A stretch of 64,000 nt of DNA from Afipia sp. GAS231 (lineage in GTDB: Bacteria > Pseudomonadota > Alphaproteobacteria > Rhizobiales > Xanthobacteraceae). The translations under genes and the position numbers were made by a program. Location: positions 3,720,001-3,784,000 of the forward strand of contig NZ_LT629703.1 in assembly GCF_900103365.1 (NCBI RefSeq). The letters are read 5' to 3'. Each line of letters opens with the position of its first letter. Within the stretch, counting starts at the first letter, position 1. The notes below the pieces were generated by a model, which was not told the DNA's origin, did no database searches, and was given only the letters and a program-made list of their open reading frames with translations. Shown piece by piece: positions 17,656 to 25,906 of the stretch.

Positions 17656-18192
17656 TCATGACACCGCCATCCGCAGCAGTTCCTCGACCACGGCCTGCCG
17701 CCGCGCTTTCGGCAGGGGTTGCTCCGACGACGCATAGCCCACGAACGTCCAGTAGAGAATTTGCGCGCGGGCGCGGGCGACCTCGGTGGACAATCCGGCC
17801 TGCTTCAACAGCACCTCGATATAGCCGATGCGCCTGAGGCCGATGGCCTGTACGGCCGTCCGCGCGCCAGCATCCACCGTTGCCCAGGTGCGGACCGCAT
17901 TCTCCAGCGCCGGCCTTGCGGAAAACGCCCCGCGCAACAGCACCGACAACGCATCGCGGTCCTTCGGCGTCGCCTCGAGGCCGGCAATGACCTGCTCGGT
18001 CGCGACGTCGCTCCAGTGTTTGAGGATGGCGGCGTGGAACGCGGAGATATCCGCGAAATGCCAATAGAAACTGCCGCGCGACACTCCCATCGCCTTCGCC
18101 AGCGGCTCGGCCTTGAGCGCGGTGAAGCCGCTTTTCGTCAGGGTTTCGAGGCCCTGGTCGAGCCAGTCCTTGGCGGAGAGTTGATCGGTCAT
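17656..18192 (-). CDS. TetR/AcrR-family transcriptional regulator
   Basis: This 178-residue repressor has an N-terminal helix-turn-helix (about 13-55: LETLTKSGFTALKAEPLAKAMGVSRGSFYWHF), in which GVSRGSFYWHF is the recognition-helix signature, and a C-terminal all-alpha ligand domain. It is divergent from a small membrane protein gene. The space between them carries one perfect and one imperfect CATACA/TGTATG palindrome, so the protein most likely represses both genes. The ligand is unknown; it could be a hydrophobic compound, given the membrane partner. Confidence 0.92.
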   Translation of the reverse strand: MTDQLSAKDWLDQGLETLTKSGFTALKAEPLAKAMGVSRGSFYWHFADISAFHAAILKHWSDVATEQVIAGLEATPKDRDALSVLLRGAFSARPALENAVRTWATVDAGARTAVQAIGLRRIGYIEVLLKQAGLSTEVARARAQILYWTFVGYASSEQPLPKARRQAVVEELLRMAVS

Positions 18193-18213
18193 GCTGATAC
18201 CTGCGACGTTCCA

Positions 18214-18231
18214 CCATACACAACTGTATTG
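18214..18231. promoter_or_regulatory. imperfect CATACA/TGTATTG palindrome (probable TetR operator 2)
   Basis: CCATACACAACTGTATTG shares both half-sites (CATACA and TGTAT) with the perfect palindrome 43 bases away. It lies 22 bases upstream of the TetR gene start at 18192, a position suited to autorepression. Confidence 0.6.
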
Positions 18232-18256
18232 ACAGCCGCCAGCGCATGGTCATATA

Positions 18257-18274
18257 CCATACAGTACTGTATGG
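18257..18274. promoter_or_regulatory. perfect 18-bp palindrome (probable TetR operator 1)
   Basis: CCATACAGTACTGTATGG is a perfect palindrome ending 12 bases before the start of the membrane protein gene at 18286. Binding there would block its ribosome-binding region and promoter exit. Confidence 0.75.
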
Positions 18275-18285
18275 AGGGCCGTCAG

Positions 18286-18636
18286 ATGCGCGATATCATC
18301 CTGCAATGCGCCGGCGTCGCCGGAATTCTCGTCGCCATCATCCACGGTCTGCTTGGCGAAACCAAAGTATTCGCGCGCGCCAAGATCGAGCCGGAGCATC
18401 TGCGCACCTTGATCCGGCTGGTGTGGCAGGCCGGCACGGTCGCATGGATCGGTGGCGGCGTGCTGCTGCTGGCAGCACCTTCGCTGGGGTCGGAGAGCGC
18501 GCGGCACTGGATTGTCGTCACCACCGTCGCCGTCTATGCCGTCGGCGTCGCCGCCAATTGCTGGTGGTCGCGCGGCCGCGGCTTCGGCTGGAAAGCGCTC
18601 GGCGTGGTCGTGGCGCTCGCGGTGGCCGGATATTAG
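18286..18636 (+). CDS. small membrane protein under TetR control
   Basis: This 116-residue protein has four predicted membrane segments: about 4-20 (ILQCAGVAGILVAIIHGLLG), 45-65, 75-92 and 102-116. A histidine lies in the first one (IIHG), and ARAKIEPEHLRTLIRLVWQAGT is the cytosolic loop. The ATG at 18286 is preceded by GGAGGG at the right distance; an ATG at 18271 is in frame but lies inside the operator. I do not recognise a characterised family. Its only visible context is the divergent TetR gene and the shared palindromes, which suggests an inducible membrane protein. Confidence 0.8.
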   Translation: MRDIILQCAGVAGILVAIIHGLLGETKVFARAKIEPEHLRTLIRLVWQAGTVAWIGGGVLLLAAPSLGSESARHWIVVTTVAVYAVGVAANCWWSRGRGFGWKALGVVVALAVAGY

Positions 18637-18908
18637 AGGAATCCGAAACCCGTCACGCCGGCGTTTTCGGATCGCCCGTCCGGCACCGCCTGCGCAGGCC
18701 TGCGATTAAGACTTCATTTCCGGATTCGCAGAACCGGTCCCGGCCGGTTGTAGCCGGGGCGCTCTGCCAGATGCCATAACCGTTGAAATCATTGCATAAT
18801 TATCGTTTACGACCCGATAACCATACCCGCATAAGTTGTGGGTACGTTAGCGGGATAGAACTTGTTGGTGCCAGCATTGGTCGGGGCAAACAACCGTAGG
18901 CGAAAGAG

Positions 18909-21410
18909 ATGTTCCGCGTTCTCACCTGCGTTACGGCCGAGCACGATTGGCGACTGGTGCTGCTCGCCGGCCTGGTTTGTTTCGTCGCGAGCATCGTTGC
19001 CATCAACATTTTTCATCGTGCGATCACGTCGCAAGCCAGGACGCGGCTGATCTGGATTTTGATTGCGGGTGCTGCGATCGGCTACGGGATTTGGGCCACG
19101 CATTTCATCGCCATGCTCGCCTACGAGCCCGGCGTCTCAACCGGATACGGCGTCGTTCTGACAACGCTGTCGCTCGTCGTGGCAATGGCACTGACCTGCG
19201 GCGGTTTCGGTTTTTCCGCCAACGTTCCCGGTCGATGGCAGGCGCCGATCGGCGGCGCCATTATTGGGGCGGGCATTGCCAGCATGCATTATCTCGGCAT
19301 GTGGGCGCTCGAGGTTCCGGGCCGGGTCACCTGGTCGATGGATCTCGTGTTCACCTCCATCGTTCTCGGGATGGCTTTCGGCTACGTCGCGCTCGTGATT
19401 GCGCTTCAACACAGAGAAAGGTGGGGGACGCTTGTTTCCGCGGTTTTCCTGACGCTGGCAATTGTCTCGCATCATTTCACCGCGATGGGCGCGGTGGAGA
19501 TCATTCCCGATCCGACGCGGGCACCCGACGCGCTGTCGTTTTCTCCTGCCTTTCTCGCCATAACGATTGCCGGCGTGGCGCTGTCGGTGCTCGGGATGAG
19601 TCTCGTCGGCACGATCGCGGATCGCCGCCTTGCCAGCCGAACCCTCAGGTTCGAGGAAATCATCGACCAGCTCTCGCTCGCCCAGCGGCAGCTTGAAGGC
19701 ACCCAAAGGGAATTGCAGGAGCAGAAACTCAGGCTGGACTCGGCGATCAATCACATGGGCGAGGGCCTGTGCATGTTCGACGCCGAAAAGCGGCTTGTCG
19801 TCTGCAATGATCGTTATGCCAGAATGTATCGCCTGCCGCCGGAACTGCTGCGGGCGGGGACGCCACATCGCGAAATCATCAGCCATCGCATTACCAGCGG
19901 CATTCTCGAGGGTGAGACCAGCGACAACGCGGCAAAACAACTGCTGTCGACCCTGAATGCGCTGCCAAGCGATGCCACCGCAAGCCGGGTCGACGAGCTT
20001 GCCGATGGTCGGTTGATCTGCATTACCAGGCAGCCAATGCCCGGTGGCGGCTGGGTCGCAACCCACCGCGACGTCACCGAGCAGCGGCGGTCCGAGGCCA
20101 AGATCACCCACATGGCCCAGCATGACGCGCTGACCGACCTGCCAAACCGGGTCTTGCTCAGGGAGCGGTTGGAGCACGCCCTCGCGGTCACCCGCACCGG
20201 AGGTTCCAATCTAGCGGTGTTGATGCTCGATCTCGATCGCTTCAAGGAGGTCAACGACACGCTCGGACATCCGACGGGCGATACCCTGCTGCAGGCAGTA
20301 GCCACGCGCCTGCTCGGCTGCGTCCGGGAAACGACGATGATCGCCCGGTTGGGCGGCGACGAGTTCGCCGTCATCGAACACATGGACGATCCGGCCGTCG
20401 AGGCCGTTGCGCTGGCCGAGCGGATCAAGAAGGCGCTTTGCGAACCCTTCGATCTCGGCGACCATCGGGTTACCGCAGGAACGAGCATCGGCATTGCCGT
20501 TGCGCCGTGCGATGGAACCGATTCCGACGAGATTTTGAAGAGCGCCGATCTTGCACTGTACTCAGCCAAGAGCTGCGGCCGCGGCTCGTTCCGCTTCTTC
20601 GAGCCGGCGCAGGACCAGCTCATGCACGCCCGCCGCAACCTCGAACGGGATATGCGCAGCGCGCTTGCCAATGATGAGTTCGAACTCTGCTACCAGCCGT
20701 TCGTCAATCTCAAGAGCGGCAAGATCGTCGGTCTTGAGGCGCTGGTGCGTTGGCATCATCCCCAGCGTGGCCTGGTCATGCCCGGCGAATTCATCCCGCT
20801 GGCTGAAGAAACCGGCCTGATCGTGCCGATCGGGGAATGGGTGTTGCGGACCGCGCTCGCCGAGGCGGCAGGCTGGCCCGCCAATCTCAAGATCGCGGTC
20901 AATCTGTCCCCCGCTCAATTCAGGGGCAAAGAGCTGGTTCCGATCATCGTCAGCGCGATGGCGAGTTCGGGAATTGCGCCACGAAGGCTCGAACTCGAGG
21001 TGACCGAGACCGCCATCATGCATGATTGCGACGCGGTGTTCTCCGCGCTCGGCCAGTTGCACAAACGCGGCGTGCGCGTGGCCCTGGATGACTTCGGCAC
21101 CGGTTACTCGTCCCTGAGCTTTCTGCAAAAATTTCCCTTCGACAAGATCAAGATCGACCGCAGTTTCGTCAGCGAACTATCGAGCGCCAGGGAGGAATCT
21201 CGCCGGATCGCGCGCGCGGTGGTCCGCTTTGCCGTCAGTCTCGGCAAGACCACCACGGCAGAGGGCGTGGAAACCAGGGAACAATGGGACATTCTCCGCG
21301 AAGAGGGATGCGTCGAATCGCAGGGCTATCATTTCAGTTCGCCGATCGCCGCCTCCGAAGTCGCGCAAATGGTGCGCACCCGGATCCGGGTGTCGGCCAA
21401 TGCGGCGTGA
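18909..21410 (+). CDS. MHYT-PAS-GGDEF-EAL cyclic-di-GMP signalling protein
   Basis: This 833-residue protein combines four modules. An N-terminal seven-helix MHYT sensor (about 15-240) has ATHFIAM, SMHYLGM and SHHFTAMG, the metal-binding Met-His repeats thought to sense O2, CO or NO. A PAS-7-like domain (about 275-390) follows. The GGDEF domain (about 400-565) has an intact RLGGDEF signature, so diguanylate cyclase activity is possible. The EAL domain (about 575-825) keeps EALVRW, NLSPAQF, EVTETA and DDFGTGYSSL, so phosphodiesterase activity is also possible. Dual enzymes of this type adjust c-di-GMP and thus motility and biofilm. It is a single-gene unit with about 270 bases of leader. Confidence 0.95.
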   Translation: MFRVLTCVTAEHDWRLVLLAGLVCFVASIVAINIFHRAITSQARTRLIWILIAGAAIGYGIWATHFIAMLAYEPGVSTGYGVVLTTLSLVVAMALTCGGFGFSANVPGRWQAPIGGAIIGAGIASMHYLGMWALEVPGRVTWSMDLVFTSIVLGMAFGYVALVIALQHRERWGTLVSAVFLTLAIVSHHFTAMGAVEIIPDPTRAPDALSFSPAFLAITIAGVALSVLGMSLVGTIADRRLASRTLRFEEIIDQLSLAQRQLEGTQRELQEQKLRLDSAINHMGEGLCMFDAEKRLVVCNDRYARMYRLPPELLRAGTPHREIISHRITSGILEGETSDNAAKQLLSTLNALPSDATASRVDELADGRLICITRQPMPGGGWVATHRDVTEQRRSEAKITHMAQHDALTDLPNRVLLRERLEHALAVTRTGGSNLAVLMLDLDRFKEVNDTLGHPTGDTLLQAVATRLLGCVRETTMIARLGGDEFAVIEHMDDPAVEAVALAERIKKALCEPFDLGDHRVTAGTSIGIAVAPCDGTDSDEILKSADLALYSAKSCGRGSFRFFEPAQDQLMHARRNLERDMRSALANDEFELCYQPFVNLKSGKIVGLEALVRWHHPQRGLVMPGEFIPLAEETGLIVPIGEWVLRTALAEAAGWPANLKIAVNLSPAQFRGKELVPIIVSAMASSGIAPRRLELEVTETAIMHDCDAVFSALGQLHKRGVRVALDDFGTGYSSLSFLQKFPFDKIKIDRSFVSELSSAREESRRIARAVVRFAVSLGKTTTAEGVETREQWDILREEGCVESQGYHFSSPIAASEVAQMVRTRIRVSANAA

Positions 21411-21504
21411 TGGTATCCCCTTGCACGACCGGCTGCTGCAGCCCGGCGTGGGCGTCGCGCTTGCGGTCGCCGGATACTAGGCGCTCGCCGAACGGGAGCA
21501 TCGC

Positions 21505-21927
21505 ATGACCTCAAGCCCGGCACTCGATCTACAAAAACTTGTCGCGCTCAATGCGACCGCCGGCTTGAACAGGCTGGCGGGATTCGAAGTCGTCGCGGCC
21601 GGCGACGGCAACGCCGAACTTCGCATGCAGTGGAATGACGACTTCACCCAATATGCCGGTTATCTCCACGCCGGCATGATCGCCGCGCTGCTCGATACCG
21701 CCTGCGGATTTGCTGCCGCCACCCTCGTCGGCGGCGTGATGGCGTCGCACTTCTCGATGAACTGCCTGAAGCCGGCGGTCGGAAGAATTTTCGTCGCAAA
21801 GGGCACGACGCTGCGGGCCGGACGCAAGCAGATCTTTGCACGCGCAGAGTTGTTTGCTGAAAGCGAAGCAGGCGAGCGCTCGCTGGTCGCGACCGGGGAA
21901 ACCCTGATGGTGCCGACCGGCGCCTGA
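21505..21927 (+). CDS. PaaI-family hot-dog thioesterase
   Basis: This 140-residue single hot-dog domain protein has the PaaI-type YAGYLHAGMIAALLDTACGFAA segment (about 52-72, with the catalytic-region His and Asp) and a late FVAKGTTLRAGRKQIFARAEL strand pair. Such enzymes hydrolyse aromatic or fatty acyl-CoA thioesters; the substrate is unknown. The start at 21505 follows GGGAGCATCGC. It is on the same strand as the MHYT protein and converges with a truncated sugar dehydrogenase gene. Confidence 0.9.
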   Translation: MTSSPALDLQKLVALNATAGLNRLAGFEVVAAGDGNAELRMQWNDDFTQYAGYLHAGMIAALLDTACGFAAATLVGGVMASHFSMNCLKPAVGRIFVAKGTTLRAGRKQIFARAELFAESEAGERSLVATGETLMVPTGA

Positions 21928-21940
21928 CGTGCCGCGCGGC

Positions 21941-22852
21941 TCACGGGTGCGTAATGCGCCAGATCGTGCCGTTGTCGCCGAGGCCGTCGCGTTCGTTGGT
22001 CGAGCAATAGAGATCGCCGGTCGAGGGATGCACGGCGAGGCCGACGCAATTGCGGATCCCGGTGGCGAAGACGCCCACGTTCTTTCCGTCGGGATCAAAC
22101 GTCAAAACGCCGGCGCGGTTGGTCTCGTCGCCCCAGCTGGCGCCGAGCGGGCGTTGCGCGATCCACGACGGCAGTCCCCCCGGCGCGCTGCCCATGCCCT
22201 GGCCGACATTGCCGAGCGAGCCGACCGAAACCAGCATCTGCTTGTCGTCTTTGCTGAAGACGACATCGCGTGTCGAGTGTCCGCCTTCCGGCAGTGAGGC
22301 GATCACGGTTTCCGGTTTGCCGGCAGCCTTGGTATCGCCGGATGTGTAGGGAAAGCGAACGACGCTGTTGGTATTCGCCACGTAAATCCATTTGGGATGA
22401 TCGCCGCTGGGGAAGAACGCAATCCCGAACGGTGCATCGAGTTTGCCAGCGAAGATCTCGCTGACCGCGGGCTTTGAGCCGTCGCTGGATGGACGCAGGA
22501 CACGAATGCGCCCTGCATCGGTCTCCGCAACGAAGATGTCACCATTGGGCGCGACGCGCATCTGGCGCGGCCCGCTCAATCCTTCGGCGAACAGCTCGAT
22601 CTTGAAGCCCGCCGGAACCTGCGGTGCTGCCGACGAAGGCCGGGGCACGACGCGCGAACTATTCGACGCCGAGGTAGTCGCGCCCGACTTTGGCAAATCG
22701 GCGGGGCGAATCAGCCTGACGACGCCGGGCTTGTCGGAACGCCAGTCGCCAAATGCGGCCTCGCCGGTCAGTGGTCCGTTTTGCGCCGAAGCGTGATCGA
22801 GCCCAGCGAACAGGATGACGCCGGCGCAAATCCATCGATGCATCGATCGCAT
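21941..22852 (-). pseudogene. sorbosone-dehydrogenase-like protein with a large internal deletion
   Basis: This exported 303-residue protein has a signal peptide (about 1-23, ending DHASAQ) and the first part of a beta-propeller PQQ sugar dehydrogenase (FKIELFAEGLSGPRQMRVAPNGDIFVAE, DAPFGIAFFP, VGLAVHPSTGDLYCSTNERDGLGDN). Relatives are about 420-450 residues and continue after GDN with roughly 130 residues of propeller before ending in a GTIWRI-like strand. Here GLGDN is followed directly by GTIWRITHP and the stop. This looks like an in-frame deletion that fused the two ends. The full-length relative at 35324-36586 shows the missing portion. The frame is open, so a shortened protein may be made, but an incomplete propeller is unlikely to be active. 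Confidence 0.65.
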
Positions 22853-23011
22853 GATCCCTCGTCTGTCGCCGTTGTTTGCGAAGACACTCTAACCGGGAAA
22901 GCAATCTAACGCCGCGTTCGTTCCGGCATGAAAGCATGCTTCGACGCAATCGTGATCAGACATGATGGGATCCGAGGGCGTTACCCTCGGATTCCATCCC
23001 TTGGATCTCGA

Positions 23012-23785
23012 TCAGGAAGCCGGCACCTGGACCTGCTTGGCCGATGCGTGGCTGAGCCAGTCCGCGAACCTGACAGCACCGATCCGTGCTTTACCGATTG
23101 GTGTCAGCGATTGATCGTCCAGCTCGGAGCCGAAGTAGCGGGCGTGGACATCAGCGATCACCTTGCGCCGGTCGCCCTTGGCGGCAAGGAACTGCCGCGC
23201 GAACTCGTCGAGCGGAGCGGCGTCGGCTCCGGCGACTTCGACCGTGCCATTGACGGGCGGTGCGACCGCAAGATCGGCCAGCGCCGCGGCAACGTCATCC
23301 GACGCGATCGGCTGGAACAAGGCAGGCGACAGCCTGATCGTGTCGCCGCTGGCGCCGGATTCAACAATGCCGCCGACGAATTCGAAGAACTGCGTGGCGC
23401 GGAGAATCGTGTAGGGCCGCGCGGAGGCCTTGATCAGGTCTTCCTGCGCTTTCTTGGCGCGGAAGTAGCCGTTCTCGGGGGAGCGTTCGCAGGCGACAAT
23501 GGACAATGCGAGATGAAGTCCGACGCCGGCGGCGGCTTCGGCGGCCAGCAGGTTCCGGGTCGAGGTCTCGAAAAACGCCAGCACCGCGGCGTCTTCCCAC
23601 GAGGGCGAATTCGCGACGTCGACGACGACCTGGGCGCCCGACATCGCCTCGGCCAGCCCTTCGCGCGTGATGGAATTGACGCCCGACTGGGGCGAGGCCG
23701 CCACGACTTCGTGACCCTTTTGCCGTAGCCTTGCGACAACATTCGATCCGATGAGGCCGCTGCCTCCAATAACGACGATCTTCAT
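23012..23785 (-). CDS. NmrA-like/atypical SDR NAD(P)-binding protein
   Basis: This 257-residue protein starts with a Rossmann strand (MKIVVIGGSGLIGSNVVARL, glycines at 8, 9, 11 and 14) and has no Tyr-x3-Lys catalytic pair. This places it with NmrA/HSCARG-type atypical short-chain dehydrogenases that sense or use NAD(P)H. The mid-region PYTILRATQFFEFVGGI and a late SDDVAAALADLAV segment are family-typical. The ATG at 23785 replaces an upstream in-frame start that would add 28 unrelated residues. It diverges from the CadC-like/TPR regulator at 23959, which may control it. Confidence 0.88.
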   Translation of the reverse strand: MKIVVIGGSGLIGSNVVARLRQKGHEVVAASPQSGVNSITREGLAEAMSGAQVVVDVANSPSWEDAAVLAFFETSTRNLLAAEAAAGVGLHLALSIVACERSPENGYFRAKKAQEDLIKASARPYTILRATQFFEFVGGIVESGASGDTIRLSPALFQPIASDDVAAALADLAVAPPVNGTVEVAGADAAPLDEFARQFLAAKGDRRKVIADVHARYFGSELDDQSLTPIGKARIGAVRFADWLSHASAKQVQVPAS

Positions 23786-23958
23786 GATTTTTCTCCGGTT
23801 TGTCGCCCGTCCATCGGGCTGGCAGCCGGACCATGCGCGCGAGGCGGCCGGAAAGCCTTGCAGCGTCATTGGATTGTTATTGAATTCCTCTTGGAGTTTC
23901 GTCCAAGGATAGCCAGCAACGATAGAAATCGCGGCAGTACGGGGCAGGGAGTGCCGAA

Positions 23959-25542
23959 GTGCAATTCTTGTTCGAAAATTGCGTCCTCGACACCGACCGG
24001 CGGGAGTTCAGCCGAGGTTCGGGGCCGGTCGCCATGGGACCGCAGGTCTTCGACCTGCTGCTCTATCTGGTCCAGAACCGCGCCCACGTCGTCAGCAAGG
24101 ACGATGTGCTGGATGCGGTATGGGCCGGGCGGATCGTTTCCGAATCGACCTTGACCAGCCATATCAATGCGGTGCGCAAGGCGATCGGCGACTCTGGTGG
24201 CGAGCAGCGCCTGGTCCGCACCATTGCCCGCAAGGGATTTCGCTTCATCGGCGAGGTCAAGGAAATCGATGCGCCGGATAGCGCAGGTTCATCCGGGGCG
24301 GAGACCGCCCCACCGGAAGTGGCGCCGGCGCCGTTGCCGGCCCTTCCCGACAAGCCGTCGATTGCCGTGCTGGCCTTCCAGAATCTGAGCGGCGATCCGG
24401 CACAGGAATATTTCGCCGACGGCGTGGTCGAAGACATCATCACCGCGCTGTCGCATTATCGCTGGCTGTTCGTCATCGCCCGCAACTCGAGCTTCACCTA
24501 CAGGGGCCGTGCGGTCGACGTGAAGCAGATCGGCCGCGAACTCGGCGTGCGCTACGTGCTGGAAGGCAGCTTGCGCAAGGCGGCGAACCGGGTTCGCATC
24601 ACCGGCCAGCTGATCGACGCTGCGACCGGGGCGCATATCTGGGCGGAACGTTTCGAAGGCACGCTCGACGACATCTTCGAACTGCAGGACCGGATCGCCG
24701 CTGATGTCGTCGGCAACATCGCGCCGCAGCTCGAGCGCGCCGAGATCGAACGGGCGAAACGCAAGCCGACCGAAAATCTCAACGCCTATGATTATTATCT
24801 GCGCGGGATGGCCAACCTGAATCGGGGCACACGCCAAGCCATCGACGAGGCGCTGCCGCTGTTCGAAAAGGCCATCCAGCTCGACGCATCCTACGCCTCG
24901 GCCTACGGCATGGCCGCCTGGTGCCATTTCTGGCGCAAGGTCAACGGATGGATGGCCGATCCTGTCAGCGAGATTGCCGAGGGCGCCCGGTTGGCGCGCC
25001 GGGGCGTCGAACTTGGCCGGGACGACGCGGTCGCGCTGACGCGCTGCGGTCACGCGCTGGCGCATCTTGGCGGCGATCTCGATGGCGGCATTGCCTTGCT
25101 CGACCGCGCCGTGATGCTCAATCCAAATCTGGCGGCGGCCTGGTTTCTCGGCGGATTTTTGCGGGTCTGGCTCGGCGAACCCGACAACGCCATCGCCCAT
25201 TTCGAGCGCGCCATGCGCTTCAGCCCGCTCGATCCGGAAACCTACCGGATGCAGGCCGGAATGGCCGCGGCGCATCTGTTCGCCCGGCGTTTCGACGACG
25301 CCTCTGCTTGGGCGGAAAAAGCATATCGCGACTTGCCGAGTTTCCTGATGGCTGTGGCCGTGGTCGCGGCCAGCCATACGCTGGCCGGTCGAATCGACGA
25401 GGGCCGCCGGGCCATGGATCATCTGCGCAAGCTCGATCCCATGCTGCGCATTTCAGGTCTCAAGAATTGGCTGTCGATCCGTCGTCCGGAAGATCTGGCG
25501 GTGTTCGCGGATGGTCTGCGACGCGCGGGGCTGCCGGAGTGA
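23959..25542 (+). CDS. CadC-like winged-helix regulator with TolB/FlgO-like and TPR domains
   Basis: This 527-residue protein begins with an OmpR-type winged helix (about 1-97: VFDLLLYLVQNRAHVVSKDDVL, ESTLTSHINAVRKAIGD, IARKGFRFIG). After a Pro/Ala linker comes a domain (about 130-265: SIAVLAFQNLSGDPAQEYFADGVVEDIITALS) found in many adenylate-cyclase-like and CadC-like regulators, then TPR-like repeats from about 280 to 520. I see no membrane segment in the linker, so it looks like a soluble one-component regulator and not a classic membrane-bound CadC. The start codon at 23959 is GTG. It diverges from the NmrA-like gene, a plausible target. Confidence 0.88.
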   Translation: MQFLFENCVLDTDRREFSRGSGPVAMGPQVFDLLLYLVQNRAHVVSKDDVLDAVWAGRIVSESTLTSHINAVRKAIGDSGGEQRLVRTIARKGFRFIGEVKEIDAPDSAGSSGAETAPPEVAPAPLPALPDKPSIAVLAFQNLSGDPAQEYFADGVVEDIITALSHYRWLFVIARNSSFTYRGRAVDVKQIGRELGVRYVLEGSLRKAANRVRITGQLIDAATGAHIWAERFEGTLDDIFELQDRIAADVVGNIAPQLERAEIERAKRKPTENLNAYDYYLRGMANLNRGTRQAIDEALPLFEKAIQLDASYASAYGMAAWCHFWRKVNGWMADPVSEIAEGARLARRGVELGRDDAVALTRCGHALAHLGGDLDGGIALLDRAVMLNPNLAAAWFLGGFLRVWLGEPDNAIAHFERAMRFSPLDPETYRMQAGMAAAHLFARRFDDASAWAEKAYRDLPSFLMAVAVVAASHTLAGRIDEGRRAMDHLRKLDPMLRISGLKNWLSIRRPEDLAVFADGLRRAGLPE

Positions 25543-25555
25543 TCGAGTGGGCACC

Positions 25556-25657
25556 GTCATTCCGGGGCGATGCGGAGCATCGAACCTCAGGGGTGCGATT
25601 GCACCTCGGGGAATCTCGAGATTCCAGCTCTGGTCCTTCAGATCAGCCCGGAATGAC
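25556..25657. repeat. mosaic palindromic repeat, GTCATTCCGGGG family
   Basis: Runs from GTCATTCCGGGGCGATGC to CCCGGAATGAC and is a rearranged relative of the copies at 15805-15906 (inverted order of inner blocks) and 41582-41663. Confidence 0.85.
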
Positions 25658-25665
25658 AGCCGCGC

Positions 25666-25728
25666 CTACCGCAGCCCGGTGTCGCCGCTGGTGCGCTTCT
25701 TGGTGAGGTCATCTCAGTCACCGCGATC
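25666..25728 (-). pseudogene. remnant copy of the LON-domain gene 3' end (direct repeat of 29452-29515)
   Basis: Sixty-three bases match the last 64 bases of the LON-domain gene at 29452-30126 with only six substitutions and one missing base; a 29-base core (25675-25703) is identical. Read on the minus strand it encodes the same C-terminal residues (KKRTSGDTGL) and a stop, but the missing base breaks the frame. The two copies are in the same orientation and bracket the porin-FMN-ApbE-cytochrome block. Confidence 0.8.
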
Positions 25729-25732
25729 CAGA

Positions 25733-25812
25733 GTTAGAATCGTTCCAATCGTTGGCGCATTACTTTAGGATTTTTCTAATTCTAAGTTCGATCGAGTTAG
25801 AGAAATTCCAAT
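25733..25812. promoter_or_regulatory. three phased ICE/Irr-box-like sites upstream of the porin operon
   Basis: Three imperfect palindromes of the form TTAGAA-N3-TTCTAA occur in a row: TTAGAATCGTTCCAA (25734-25748), TTTAGGATTTTTCTAAT (25764-25780) and TTAGAGAAATTCCAA (25797-25811). Their centres are 31 and 32 bases apart, about three helical turns each. The pattern matches the iron control element bound by Irr in Bradyrhizobium as I know it. They lie 96-174 bases upstream of the porin start at 25907. Confidence 0.6.
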
Positions 25813-25906
25813 CCATCGCAGCACTTCTGATTCCCGAAATATTTTGCAACAGTGTTAGTTGCTCCCGCTGCCGCGGAGGCCTGATCTCCGCAGTCTTGGG
25901 GGATCC

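Larger units (their letters stand above)
25543..25906. other. intergenic region with repeat, gene remnant and phased operator-like sites
   Basis: This 364-base stretch holds, in order, a GTCATTCCGGGG repeat (25556-25657), a decayed copy of the LON-domain gene 3' end (25666-25728), and three iron-control-element-like sites (25733-25812) in an AT-rich segment, then the porin leader with GGGGGATCC as ribosome binding site. No additional gene is seen. Confidence 0.75.
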
